A stretch of 64,000 nt of DNA from Colius striatus (Eukaryota > Chordata > Aves > Coliiformes > Coliidae), in NCBI RefSeq assembly GCF_028858725.1, contig NC_084762.1, forward strand, positions 5,217,374-5,281,373, written 5' to 3'. Made by a program: the position numbers and the translations under genes. Positions 44,336 to 57,600 of this stretch are shown here, piece after piece. The notes beneath the pieces were generated by a model. That model was not told the origin of the DNA, did not search any database, and saw nothing but the letters and a program-made list of their open reading frames with translations. Positions within the stretch are counted from its first letter, which is position 1; each line of letters starts with the position of its first letter.

Positions 44336-45680
44336 CCCGGCAGCCTGCCACCGCTCTCGCTTACCCCGCGGGAACGCCGCTTCCCAGCTTTCCTGCCGCC
44401 TTCCCCGCGCTGCCCTCAGCCTGCTCCCTGGCGGGGAGGAAAACCAGCTCAGGGCAGGGAAGTCGTGCCCGCGAGGCGCAGGGGCCTGACCGCGCCGCAC
44501 GGCTCCGCCGCGGCCCCAGCCGCGCTGGTTAGCGGGGCGGCCCCCGCGCGTGTGTGCGGGCGGCGGGCGCGGGGGCCGCCGGGAGGGCGCGCAGGCCGTG
44601 ACGCGGGCGGCGCGGCGCAGTGACGCGCGGCCGCCCGGGGCGGGCGCTGTGTGGTTGGCCGGGCGGAGGGGGGAGGGGTGCGGCGGCTCGGCCGCGAGCG
44701 GGCAAGGCGGGCGGCGCGAGGCCGGCCGGCGCCGGACAGAGAGCGCGCGCGGGAGCGCACACGGACGCGTGAGAGGGGGGGGGGGGGAGCGCGCGCCACG
44801 CACCGGCCCCGCGAGCAGGGAGCGCGCGCGCGCGCGGCTCGGGGCCCGGGGAGGGTTGGGGTTTGGGGGGGGGGGGGGCGCGGCGGGGAGGGGCAGGCCG
44901 CGGAGCCCCCGCGCCAGGCCGCGCGGCGCGTGGCGGGAGGAGGAGGCCGGGCCGGGCCCATCCCATCCCCCGCGGAGACGGTGACAGCGTAGGGCGGGCG
45001 GCGCGGCCGGGCCGGAGCGGAGCGGAGCGGAGCGGAGGAGCGCGGCCGCAGGAGGCGGCGGCGGGGGCCGGGCCCGGCGCGCGCGCGCGCGGCGGGGCCG
45101 GAGCAGCGGTGGGGGGGTGGGGGGGAAGGGGGCAGCAGAGGGGCCGCATCCCATCATGGCCTCGGGCGGCGGCGGCGGCGGCGGCGACGGGATCGGCGGC
45201 GGCAAGATCCGGACCCGGCGGTACCACCTGGGCGCCGCGAAGCCTCCCTACGCGAGGAGCAAGCAGGTGAGGCGCGGCGGCGGGAGGCTGCGGGTCAGCC
45301 CGGGCGGGCGGGCGGGAAGGCCCCGGCGCCGCGCCGCGCGCCCCCTCAGCTCGCCACGCACGTGCGAGGTGCGCGGCCGGGGCTCGCCTGTGGAGCGGCC
45401 CGGGGCGGGGGCTGGGGGAGGGTTTCCCGCCGGGGCCGCGGGGATTGTGGGATTTCCGGGCGCTCGCCCCACTCCCGTTCCCGCTCCGCCGGCAGCCGCG
45501 GCCCGCGGGGCACCTCGTTCTCCCTTTTGTCTCCCGCCGGGCCGGGGGAGGTGGCCCCGCGGGGAGCGAAGAGGGGAGGAGTAGGCGCTCCTTCCCGCGG
45601 CGGCGGTGGGCTGGCTCCCCCTCCGCCGGGCGGGCGTTTTGTCTCCGGGCTGTCCGATCCCTCAACGACCGCGGGGAGAA
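44335..45680 (+). promoter_or_regulatory. NUP153: CpG island and promoter of NUP153
   Basis: About 1.35 kb of very GC-rich, CpG-dense sequence surrounds the NUP153 start codon at 45156. It has several G runs of 8-14 (near 44,777, 44,866 and 45,110), alternating GCGCGC tracts (about 44,823-44,836 and 45,078-45,090) and a GGAGC pentamer array (about 45,013-45,036). No TATA box was seen. The transcription start is inferred within a few hundred bases 5' of the ATG. ORFs of up to 384 codons on the other strand are composition artefacts. Confidence 0.85.
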
Positions 45681-48600
45681 CATCTAGAAGAAAAAAAATG
45701 TGCTTGTGCGTGTCCCCGTCTGTGAAGGAGTACCCCCCCCGCCTAAATTGATGATGGGATGCCAGATGTAGTTGCTCTTCAGATTGAAGTGCATCGCTTC
45801 TAATGCTTCTTTTCTTTGACAAGTTTTAAATTGCAGATGAGTTTCTGAGAATGCCGTGTAGTTAGGGCACCTTCCATTGTGTGTGTGTGTGTGTCGGATG
45901 CTGCTTGCGGAACCCTCAGGTCTGCATCTGGTAGTTTCTTCAGTCTCTTTGCCTAAATGTGCTGATGCAGTGCAAGCGAAATGTAATTTGTAAGGCGTTT
46001 CTTCTCCTTTTTATTGTAGGACAGAGTAGATGGGTAACAAAAATGGTTTGTTAATCGTGACACAAAAATCCATTTAGAGTGGCTGGAGCAGGGAGAAACG
46101 GAAATCCTTCCCGAGGAATTTCAGGATGCCTAGAGACAGGGTTTTGGAGATGCTGTCCACCTGTATTTATGAATGTGAAGTTGAGTGGTCGGCCAAAACC
46201 TTTTCAATGTTAAATCGGTGAATGGTATGTGCAAAACTGAGAGTGTTATGCACGAGTTGTTGCTCTACAGTGTCTTTTACATAGTGTCCTGATTGGCGAT
46301 GTTGTCCTTGTAAAGCTAAGCGTGGTGATGCTTCATACAAAGGATCACTGCGCTTCCAGAGCTTTTGCTGAAAGCTCTTATGTGAATGACTGAATGCTGT
46401 TGAAATCTTGCATGTGTTGGTACTATGGAGATAAGTGACAAACCTTACACATGATTTAAAAATAATTGGGGGGGGGGGGGGGAGGTTCTGACTCTTCTAT
46501 TGTCTGTTATCTCTGTGCCTTTTCCAGTAGGTTTACTTAAACAATGTGCCAGAGCAGACACGTGCTTGGGGATATCTCTGGGATTCTGTCCATGGAATGG
46601 ATGCTGCACATCAAATGCACAGATCAAATTGACAGTAATATATGGGGGGGGAATGGTAATGATTAAATAAATAGGCAAACTGATAGTCAGATGTGTGCAT
46701 TTTTTCAGTGGATAGCTTTTTAACCCTATGCAGCTCGCTAACTTGCATTACCTAAAAAGATGAGCAGCGGGTAAATAGCTAACCCAAATCGGAATGAATT
46801 GCTATATTTGATATAATGGCCAGTCTGCAGAAGTATTCGGTGGTTTAATGTTAATTGTCTCTCAGTAATGAGTTTGTGAAGCCATGAATGTGCACAGTGC
46901 AATCTTGACCTGAGGTTATACCTCTTTTTCTGACTTCCCTCTTCCCTAACTGGTTGCCAATATGTAGACTCCTAGAAACACTTCAGTAGAACTGTTCTAG
47001 ATGTTTGTGGGTAAAACCAGGGTCCTGAAAACCCCGTCTCTTGTCATCAGGCCCCGAAGGTGCCTAAGCACTGGATGCAGTATAGCAAATGGCTTTGAAG
47101 TTCCTAAGATACCTGATTTATTTTCCACTCGTATGAGAGATGATTAGCACGATGCCTGGCTCGTGCTTTCTGGATGTTTTTATTTTGCCATAGTCTCCTG
47201 GGGAGTTCAGTCAGGTGAGAATTCTCAGATCATACCCAACATGTGCTGCAGAGTCAGTCTTCTATAAAGTAACAGCGACAGCTTTAGAAGAGAGTTGTAA
47301 GAGAAGGTGCTGCTGCTTTTTAATGACTGTTACCTAAAGCATTAGTTCAGAATGTGATAGGCCCTGTTTCAGTTTCCTTTTTTGCCTGGAGGGATCAACC
47401 TATGTCTTCCAGTTTCTGGGTGAATATCCCAGTTGCCAAAGCTGTGTGTTGCCTTCAGTTCCTCTGGCTGAAGCTGTGTTACTATCCAGAAAAGAATGTG
47501 TGATTCACTGAGCGAGAAAGAAGACGTGTAAGAAGATGTTGCCCTCTTAAGACTGGAGACGTGCAGACTCTGGTTCTTGATTTCAGAAGTTAATTAGTTT
47601 ATGTTAGGTGTTCCTTGGAGCAAACATGCAAAGCCCTACATGTATTCCTCGCTCTTTCTTTCCGGGTTCCTGATCATTAAACTTCAGAGCCATGCTTTAT
47701 TATGTGTGTGTGGTTTTAAAATCTAGAGCCTTTTTTTAAACCAGCCTCAAATAGGAGGGGTGAATGGATGCTGCCTGCGAGAGAAGACTCATGGCTTGGA
47801 GCTTGCCTGTTCTCCTGGAAGATGAGAGATATGGGTACAGACTCTCCCACTAGTGAAGGAACTAGACCTTTGTGTTTTCTCTTCTGAGCTGCCATCCTGC
47901 CTTATAAAAAGTGCACTGTCAGCAGCTATGCTCTTAAACAAACCAACAATCAAAAAGTAGCTGCACTGCTAAGTAAAGATGGTACAGCCTGACTCACCAT
48001 TAAGACTTGTTGGGTGGGAGTCTCGTCTCAGAAAGAGAAGGAGCCTTTTAATATCTTGGGTGTTCTGGGAACAGAATTGAGGGGTCCCTTCCCATTGACT
48101 GTGCCTTCCTCATGGCTAAACATTGACAGCTCCGTGCAGAACGTGTTGATTTCTACCTGTTACTCAGCCATCTCATGCAGAAATATCCAGGCTCCTTTGG
48201 TACCACGTAAGGTGCTTGGCTTAAAGTTTCATCTTCTTTGAGAGCTCAGCACACGAGAAGCGAGGGAGCTGTTGTGTCCAACATCAGGATTTCATCTTCT
48301 GGATGTAACCCCAGTGCTCCTAAATGCCGGTTTGTTTTGGTCATTTGGGTAGGCTGCTGATTGGAATTGCCAGGGTGCAATTGTTAATGATTGTTATTGG
48401 GGTGAGCGTTTACATTGCTGACTGATTACACAGCTTCTCCCATAGTACGTTTTGTGCCTTGGGATGTGTATGTGCATGCTGGTTTAGCCTGGAGTAGTGC
48501 TAGTCTCATCCAGGTAACATAGAGATTTCAAAGACGCTAAATGTGCCATCTAGGAGAAGACACTGAAAAAGTGTCAGAGAACTTTGACTCACCTGGACTT

Positions 48601-51600
48601 TTAAACTCATGCAAGCAGAATTAAGCACAAGAGAAAAAAACATCTGAAAAGTCTATATAACCTTCCCATAAACCTATATGTTTATGTTAAGCTTCATCTT
48701 AAAACTGTTTGCTATTAGACAGAGATAGTACTTATAGACTGAAACTTCTTGTGGGGAGAAATGCTTTTGTTTCTTCTTGCTTGTGTATGTGCCAGTGTGT
48801 ATTTACAATGTGGAGGTGCTACAATGATACACAAGAAAGCAATCCAAAGATATTTTCCTTGATGAAACCAGCATCAATTTCTGCATGCTTTTACTTGATC
48901 TTCTGGTGGTGTAGTTGAAAGCAGGGAATCGGAAGGCTGCTGAAAGGCACATTGACAGGTCCTGGTTGTGAAAGCTCCTCTGATTGGTGAGTTTTGCAAA
49001 GCTGCTTGAGACATGGTGTAAGAAAGCCAGTGGTATCTGGGATGCATCAAGAAGAGTGTGTCCAGCAGGTCAAGGGAGGTTCTCCTCCCTCTCTACTCTG
49101 CCCTGGTGAGGCCTCATCTGAAGTCCTGTGTCCAGTTCTGGGCTCCCAAGCTCAACAGGAAACTGCTGGAGAGAGGCCAGCACAGGGCTACTAAGATGAT
49201 GAAGGGACTGGAGCATCTTTCTTTTTTGAGGAAAGGCTGCAGGACCTGGGGCTGTTTAATCTGGAGAAGAGGAGAGTGAGAGGGGACCTCATTGGTACTT
49301 ACAAGTATTTAAAAGTTGTGTGTCAAGGGGATGGGGCAGCTTTCTTTTCTGTAGTGTCCAGTGACGGGACTAGGTTAATGGACAAAAGCTGGAACACGAA
49401 AAGTTCCACTTAAGGAAAAACTCCTTAGGTGTTGAGATGAGGGAGCCCTGGCCCAAACTGCCCAGGGAGGGTGTGGAGGCTCCTTCTCAGGAGGTTTTCA
49501 AACCCGCCTAGATGCGTTCCTGTGTGACCTGATCTAGGTGGACCTGCTTTAGCAGAGCGGTCAGACTGGATGATCTTTAGAGATCCCTTCCAACCCCTAC
49601 CATTCTATGATTCTGTAAGATTCTTCCCAGACTGAACAGCTCTAGGTTTGTGAAACTACATGCAGCAATGCCTAAATAATGACATTATCACCTGCTACTC
49701 TTTTGAAGGCAGGCCAATTGTAAACTGTTGTTTGATGTGTTCTGGGATTTTCTTGGTGAGCAGTGACTGCATGCAGCAGGAATCTTACAAACCACCGTGT
49801 TTACTTTGGGAGGAAATTCTGAAACTCTCTTGCTGATGAGTTCCCTAGAGGATGCTATTGAGTAATATAAACCAGGTAATACTTCACAAACATGAAACCT
49901 TAAACTATTAGTGAAAAACAAAAACCTTTATTAAGAATGTCCATAGGGACCTACACAGATATAATTGTATCGGTTTAACTCCTACCAGTAACTTGGAGCA
50001 TGCTTAGGTGGTTGTATTTGTATGCCTTTCTCTAGCTGTTTTGGTTAAGTAATAGGTTAGCACATGGAGCTAAAATGAATAGATGTTCCTATGCAACCCG
50101 ATCTAGGTGAACCTTCTGCAGGGGAGTTGGACTAGATGATCTCTGGAGGTCCCTTCCAACCCTACCATTGATTCTATGGTTTCAAGATTTGGTTTTAAAG
50201 AATGGGCTATTAGTTAACATCAGAGGTTTTGTCTCTGTACCATCAAAACCTTAGCAAAGGAAATGTTTAAATGTGGCACTTGACTTTCAACTGCTACCAT
50301 AAACAAAAATGTGCCCTCAGTTGGGAGGAACTTCTTGAACTGAGGCATTGACAGTTTTCTCTCAGTTAGGCTAAACGGTACTGTCACTGGTACAACAAAT
50401 TGTAGATAGTGATGGCTATAGCATTTTATTAGCGTGTTGGGTTTTGTCTTTCAAAGTGTTGTCATGAAAGCCTTGGAGAAGAACAATATTAGTCAGTGAT
50501 GTCTTAGGAGAAGAAAAAAGAACAATATTAGTCAGTGATGTCTTAGGAGAAGAAAAAAAAACCCCATGAAATAATTGACTGTGTTAGCTGGGACACTGCA
50601 AATTGCCTTTGGTTGCTGGCAGCACATCACTTCCTCTGAGTTATTTATTCCTTCTCTCAGTAATTAGAACCGGTTCTTGCTCCCCTGCCATGGAGGAACT
50701 GAGCTGCTGCTGATACTACAGACTGCAAGAGGGTAGAGTTCAAAATCTCTTTTGTGTACCTAAAAAAGTTGGAGCAGAACTGTTTTGGATTGGTGCAGAT
50801 GTGGGCATCATGTAATAGATTCCTAACACCGTGGGATGAGTGACTCACTGGACAAGAGGACAGATGTTTGCTAGGACTTTAGCAAGGCCTTCAGCATGGT
50901 CTCCCAAGTTCTCCCTGTAGTCCAATTGGTTCTGCTTGGACTTGTCAGGTGAACCAGAAAGTGGATGGAGAATTAGTGGGACTATTGTCCTCAAAGGATT
51001 ATGACCAGCAGTATGAAGTTCGAGTGGCAACTGATGGCTAACAGAGGCTCTTGGTTTGATATTGGGGTGATACCATTATATGTCTTTATTAACCACCTGG
51101 GATGAAGGAACAGCATGTATCCTCAACAGGTTCCCAAATAATACCAAACCTGAGGGAACATAAGTCCTGTTGTCTGATGAAGACTAGTATTGCCATTGAG
51201 GGATCTCAGCAGAAATGGGCTGCCAGTTGAGAACCACCAAAATGATTAGGGAGCTGAGGCAAGGTGGCTGAGAGCTGGGTGTATTCAGCTTAAGATGACC
51301 ATATACCTAATGAGAGTATAGAGAGAGGGTGTAGCAAGGCTCTTCTAGGAGGTTCACAGCAAAAATGGGCTCAACTGCAAAAATGGAAACTCTTAATTTA
51401 ATCTTAGGAAAAACCTTTTAACTGTGAGGATAACCATCATATTGGAAGAAGTGCTCAGAGACATCTCCATCCCTGGAGGTGCTCAAAAGCCAGGCAGACA
51501 CAGCTGTGGGTGACCTGCTGTTCTTGGCCCTTTTCCAGTCAGGAGGTTGGAATAGGTGACCTGGGGTGCACAGTTCTGTGCACGCACAGATGTGTCATTT

Positions 51601-54600
51601 CAGCATAAATGTTAACGTTACTGTTCTAGCTTGGTAATCTTTTTCTTAGTCCATCCTCTAAATTCTTAGTTTTCAGGACTATAGTGCTTTTTAAGGGAAA
51701 AAATAATACCTCCATCTCACTGTTGTGAGATGTAAATTGCAAGAAGAGAATAGGTAAGAGGCTTTTCTCTAGGATTACCATTTTCCAGACCATTTTTAAA
51801 GAAGAGTCTTTTGTTTATTTAATGGTAGGTCACGAGATAGCCTTTTCCATATTTTGTGCTGTTAAACTGCAAAATACACTGGGTTTTTCTTTTTGCTTTT
51901 AAACATTTTCTGTAAGCAATCCAGTGTTTGCGCAGCTATTGTACGTTTACGGGAGGTTGGATAGTGGTTTTTATAGAGTCATCAGAGAAGAGGGAGGAGA
52001 CGTTCTTCAGCAGATGATTCTTGATATGTGCTGCTGAGACTATGGAATGAAAACTCTCCTCTGCTTTTTATAGAGTTATTAAGTGGCTATAATGTTTTTC
52101 TGATGAAGAATTCTAGCCATTAGGCAGAATTTTTAATTACTTGTTAGGGTATTAAATTATTTATCTATGTAATTTCATGAACAACTGCCCTGAATTCGGA
52201 CACATTTCTTGTCTTCCCGTGTACAGATCTCTTGTGCCAGGTGACTTCCCTTCTTACCTCTGTATTCCACATTTCAGTGCTACTTAAAAGTCTTGACTTG
52301 CCTTCTCCTTGCACCTAAATGCTATGGGCCTGTCATAACAGACTAATGGAAGGTCCAGTTAAATGCACCTTTTAAACCAAAGAGATGTTAATTTTGCTAT
52401 CCTTTGAGCCACTTGAAGGTAGTGTTGTTCCAGCTACCTGTCATCCCTTCTAGTGGGAGATTGTTATGCCCTCAACCTTGTCAGTACTCTAGAAACCCCT
52501 TTAAACCAAGTCAGTTGGACCATCTTAAAATTGAATCAAGGCAAGTATGAACTAGCTTGTTTGACTTTGCCTGAAGCATAAGTAGTTTTGCAACTTGCTG
52601 ATGCAGTATTTGTCATTGTGGTATTCTAGATTACTGTTAAAAATGCTTACTAATTAAAAGATCTCCTTGTAGCTGTGAGATTTGCTTTTCCTTGTTTTTG
52701 TTGAGGGGTTTACAAATACATTCCCCTTCTTCTGACCAAAAAAAAAAAACCCTTTAAATGTCTTTTTTTCCTTTTCTTTGTCTAGGAAATGCAACAGCAG
52801 TGAAGCTTTCGTATTGTGGCAGCAGTACTAATATTTCTGAGTGGGGAGTTTCCTTAGGACTTCTATAACTCATAATCTCATAATTGCATGTTGCTTTTAA
52901 TTACAGTGCCTTTGTGTGTGTTTGGCTTGGTTGTGACTGCCGCGCTTTTTGAAGTAAGCAGAAGTTCATCTTTCCATTAATCAAACAAAAAATGTGTGTG
53001 CAGCACACGGACACCAACGTGCACTGAGGCCTTACAGCCACAGTCTCAGCACATGTGCTAGCTTTGCAAATAGCTGTGCTGGTAGAAATTTTTCTTTCTC
53101 CTTGCTGAGGTTGTTTATTTTTGTGTCCTGGAGAGATGGCTGACACTGCTTCTAGTTATGATGGTATTTTGAATCAGAGTCTTTTCTGAAGCAGGTGAGT
53201 CTTGTGACTCCTTCGCCTATTAGAGCTCAGGGCCTGGTAACCTCCAGAATTAAACTAAACCAAGCCAAGGGTTAAACCATTCAACTGGCATTTTCTTTGA
53301 GTCTGGGGGAGGCAGAAACTATGTGCAAGCCTGTAATATAGGTACATTTGTCTTTTTAAGTCATCTGGAACTGATCAGATGTAAACAAGATTTAAACTGA
53401 TGTAAATGTAGCTGTATTAGGGAATTACTGTGCTGCAACTGGATATGTGTTAAATTCAGCTATAACAATGTACCTGTTTTAATGTCAGCCCTTAGTATTT
53501 GCTATTGAACTTACTTCACAGAGTTTTAATATATACACAAGATTTGTAGATGCCATTGCCTTCAATCATCTCACTGGTAAGAGAACAATGTTAGGAGGTA
53601 CTAGTTTTATATTTGTGAGATGCTCTTGCTTCTGTCAGTTGAGCTGTGATGAGAAAATCTGGCCAGAGACACTGCTGCTCTTTGAGACTGAAAATTACTG
53701 CCCTGCAGCAGAGGTGAACCTACCTTAGAATCATAGAATCATAGAATGGTAGGGGTTGGAATGGACCTTTAGAGATCATCTAGTCCAACCCCCCTGCAGA
53801 AGCAGGGTCACCTAGGTCAGGTCGCATAGGAACATGTCCAGGTGGGTCTTGAAGACCTCCAAGGAAGGAGACTGCACAACCCCTCTGGGCAGCCTGTGCC
53901 AGGGCTCCTTCACCTGAACAGTGAAATGGTTTTTTCTTATGTTTAAGTGGAACTTTTTGTGTTCCAGCTTCATCCTTAGCTTTACAGTTTCAGGGTATTA
54001 CCTTAAAATGTCAAAGGATATAAGAACAGCCGCTGCTGGCTGCAGCTAAAGCAGCTGTGCCTGAGGGTCAGCATTTTAGTTTCTCTTAAGCACCAATTTT
54101 TAGATGTGAAAATCCAGTCATGAACCATATGCAGCAGCGTTCAGTGTGTCCTATTTAAAGCAATTGCAGATTCTGTTGGTTTAGATGAGTTGTGAGGTTT
54201 TAACTGGTCCTTGCTTATGTTTTTCCTCACTACTATGTGTCATAGATTAGTCTGGGATACTATTGTTTGTTCACAAGTGCTTTTAGGCAAAGTGGCACTG
54301 AAAATGTTTTAGTTCCTTGCAGTGATCTAGTATATTATATAGGAGGTATCAAGTTGGTAGTATGGGGGTATGATAAGTTGAAAGCCTTTGTATGCATAAA
54401 CATCTTGTTTGCCACAGATGCAGGAAAGGTGAAGAGTTTACCATTTGTATTATCAGTTAGCTTTGAGGGTGTTGAAATACTGTAATTAATTGGATCTTGC
54501 TGTACAGAGAACACCTGTAAATAAGATAGACAGTTTTATACCTAAACTATGCATTTACATCCTAAATGCTAAATGTATGATGTCATACATTGCTAAATCT

Positions 54601-57600
54601 GATAACTTGTACTAGTGGCCTTGTAAAGTCCATCTAGTGCTATGGGACATATCGCAGAATCATTTTAGTTTTGAAAACTTAAACTTTTCCTCTCTGTGCT
54701 TATGTCAGAGTTGGTTATCCGAGTGCCATGATTTTTTAGTTATTGTACTTGTTAAGTAAAACTAATCCATTTAAATGGTAGGATTCCCTTACATGAAGAG
54801 AGAAATAGTCTGGGCAGCATTTAATTAATGTGATTCTACATACATACTTTAGTACATTCTATGGAAGTTAGCTGAAGGCATGCTGTGAATGCAGCAGTCT
54901 TTCAGTATAATAGATCTTAACTGTACTTGAGTCCTTTCTTAGATTAAGAAAAAACTCCTTTAAAACTGCTTGTAAAGTTCTAATGGAAGTTAGACTGGTT
55001 AAGATGACAGTTTTTAGTTTTGATGCTGATAAATTTCTGTGTCAAAGCATAACCCTAATGTAGTGCATCCCACGAGAAGGTAACAAAGGTGCTGTGACCT
55101 CTTTTGCCATATTGTCACCATGTCAACTAAAGGTGTGGGCAGAACCTGAGATAAAAGCATTCAGCATCAGAAGGATTTAACCTAGTGGATTAGACACCAG
55201 TGTATCTATCACGGCATGCACTGGCATTTTGCACTTGGGTGGAAGCGATAATGGTGACTACAGATGTGCAGGCAGTGCCAAGACGTAATTTCCCTGCGAT
55301 GTTTATTCCAAAGCTAACTAGACTAAGGAAAATAAGACTTACTTCAAGCAATAAGGAAGAAATACACTGGCATGTGGTATCATAATCCCTTCTTTGTGAT
55401 TTTTTAGAAAGAAATCCTAACTAGTCCACTTGCCTTAAATAAAGCTGCTGTTTTTCAAATGTTATATAATTAATGGCATTCCTGTGACATGTTGTTCATA
55501 TTAAGTCATAAGTTTTATTGTTTTGTTTGGGTGGTTTTTTTTTTTGTCCTAAATGAAATATCAAATTCTGCTGTCTTACATCCAGATTGAAACCACTCCC
55601 TAAATAGCAAAAGCAGAGTTAGTCTAAGCCGGTCTAAGTCTGCTGCTGCTGCAAGAGACAATCATGTTGTGTTTCCATTTCTATTCCTGCTTTTGCATCA
55701 GCTGGTCCAGAGACCTGATGCCCCTGAGGGACAGTCCTCACCATCACAGTCTATAGACCAATATTTGCCTTGGTCTATTTCATAGAGATCTGATCCAGTT
55801 TGTTGTTTGACTGTATATATATGTTAGCAGCAGCAGCACAAGTGAAGGCTGAGTTGGAGAGGAGAGAGGGGCAGTCTTCTTAATGGCAAGTTGGACACAG
55901 GATGATTAAAAGAAGGGAGAAGTTTTGTTTCTTCCTCCCACCCTGGCTGCCCAATCTTGCTCTCTCTTGTGCCAGTTCTGGTGTACTGAGCCAGTTGAAC
56001 TCATTAGTCCAGCAGAGAAACATGTATTTTTTGCCTGATTAATGAATTCAGCTAGTATGGAGAGTAGCCTGCTATGAGCCAGAACTGGCATGAGGTAATT
56101 GGGGGGGGTGGAGAGAGCATGAAAATTCCTCTTTTATGGTTAGAAGCAGTTAGATTGGTCTACTCTGTCTCAGTGAACTTCACCATTAGAGGCAGATTTT
56201 CTTTCTGAGGACTTACTGTTTCATATGTTTAAATAACTTGGAGTTTGAAATAGGAAAGAAAGAAATCTCAGAGAGACCTGAAGGTAAAAACTTGATGCTT
56301 TTCAGAGGTGTGCATACAGTGAAGTGGAAATAAGGTCCCTATCCCTATCTTTTACTTAGGGTTGCATCTCAAGGCAATACATCTTGAGTAACTGTGACTC
56401 TAGATACTGTTGCTGTGGTGTTTGTGTACATACAGTTAAATATATATAGCAGAGCTGCAGACACTTGGGATGATGCATAGAATTAAAAAAACTGTTGTAA
56501 ATTTCTATTCCTGAACTACTGGATCTTTTTAGTGGATTTTTGTTTTGCTTTGTGCTGCTTTCCTGATGATAGTTTAGGATGAGAATAAAATACAAATGCA
56601 CTTAAGATGAGCAGACAACTGTTGGTACTGACAGCAACTCTCAAACTGATGAAATCAGTCAGTGATGGAATAAAACACATGCACCGACTAAAGAGCTGCT
56701 ACATGCAGTCAGGCTTGCCCAGTGGCATCTTCTGTCCTGTCAAGGTATTAATTCTGATGCTTCTGTGACCTGTGGAAGTGAGGACTTAGGAGCATTAAAG
56801 CTGAGTGCCAAGCGCTACTTCCTCAGCTCCCAGCCTCGGGTTGGGAACAAGTTTTTGTGCAGTAGAGTGTTTGACGTAGCTGTAGTGAATTAAGGTGTTG
56901 AGGAAGCCACTGGTACATAATTGTGGCACGAGGAGCTTGGGATCTGAGCAGTCAGCTCGGGTTTTGCTGGAGGAATAAGCCTGTTAATAGTCGTCATGTG
57001 CCGCGTCCTTTGTATTTTACCTCTCAAGATCTGTTTGCATCAATGAAATGCGCGGTATCCTTGTCAGCCTTCTGGAGGGAGAGTGCTCTGCTGCTGCCAG
57101 GGCAAGCTTGTGTTACACGTGCAGGGGGAAGGAAATGGTGTTCTAACACATGTGCTGAGAAGCTGAAGAACAGCTTAAGAGTTAGGGTGAGATGAAAACG
57201 CTGGCTTTAAAGGCAAGGTAAGGCATGACACTTTGCTGAGAGATCCTGGCAAGAACACGGAGTGTGCATGTTTAAAAATGTAGCTGGTCAGTGGTACCTT
57301 AACTGCCTGACTCAGCCAGAAGTCCAGCCATGGTGCTTTATTGATTGTTTTCCAGCTCTGATGGACAGGTAGGAGATGCCATCAGGAAATTTTAAGTGGT
57401 TCGATTTTTTTGGCCCTTTGTGGATGAGCATACATGGGGTTTGTGGCTTGCTTTTAGGAAGGAGGTGGCTGTTTGAGCAAGATCTGTGTTTGATGCTGGC
57501 TCATTCATGATGCCTGCATAGTTCTTTCACGGTGCCCTCAATAAGTATTTTCATTCTGCAGACAGAAAATGGAGGTACGTTTCCATGTATTTTGCCGTTC

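Noticed and set aside
44333-45683. Long minus-strand ORFs (up to 384 codons) across the NUP153 promoter
   Set aside because: Pro/Arg/Ala-rich products of a CpG island where stops are rare; antisense to NUP153 exon 1, no domain and no splice context.
48994-49279. ORFs resembling reverse transcriptase C-terminus
   Set aside because: They are the decayed ORF2 end of the CR1 copy at 49,015, not a host gene.
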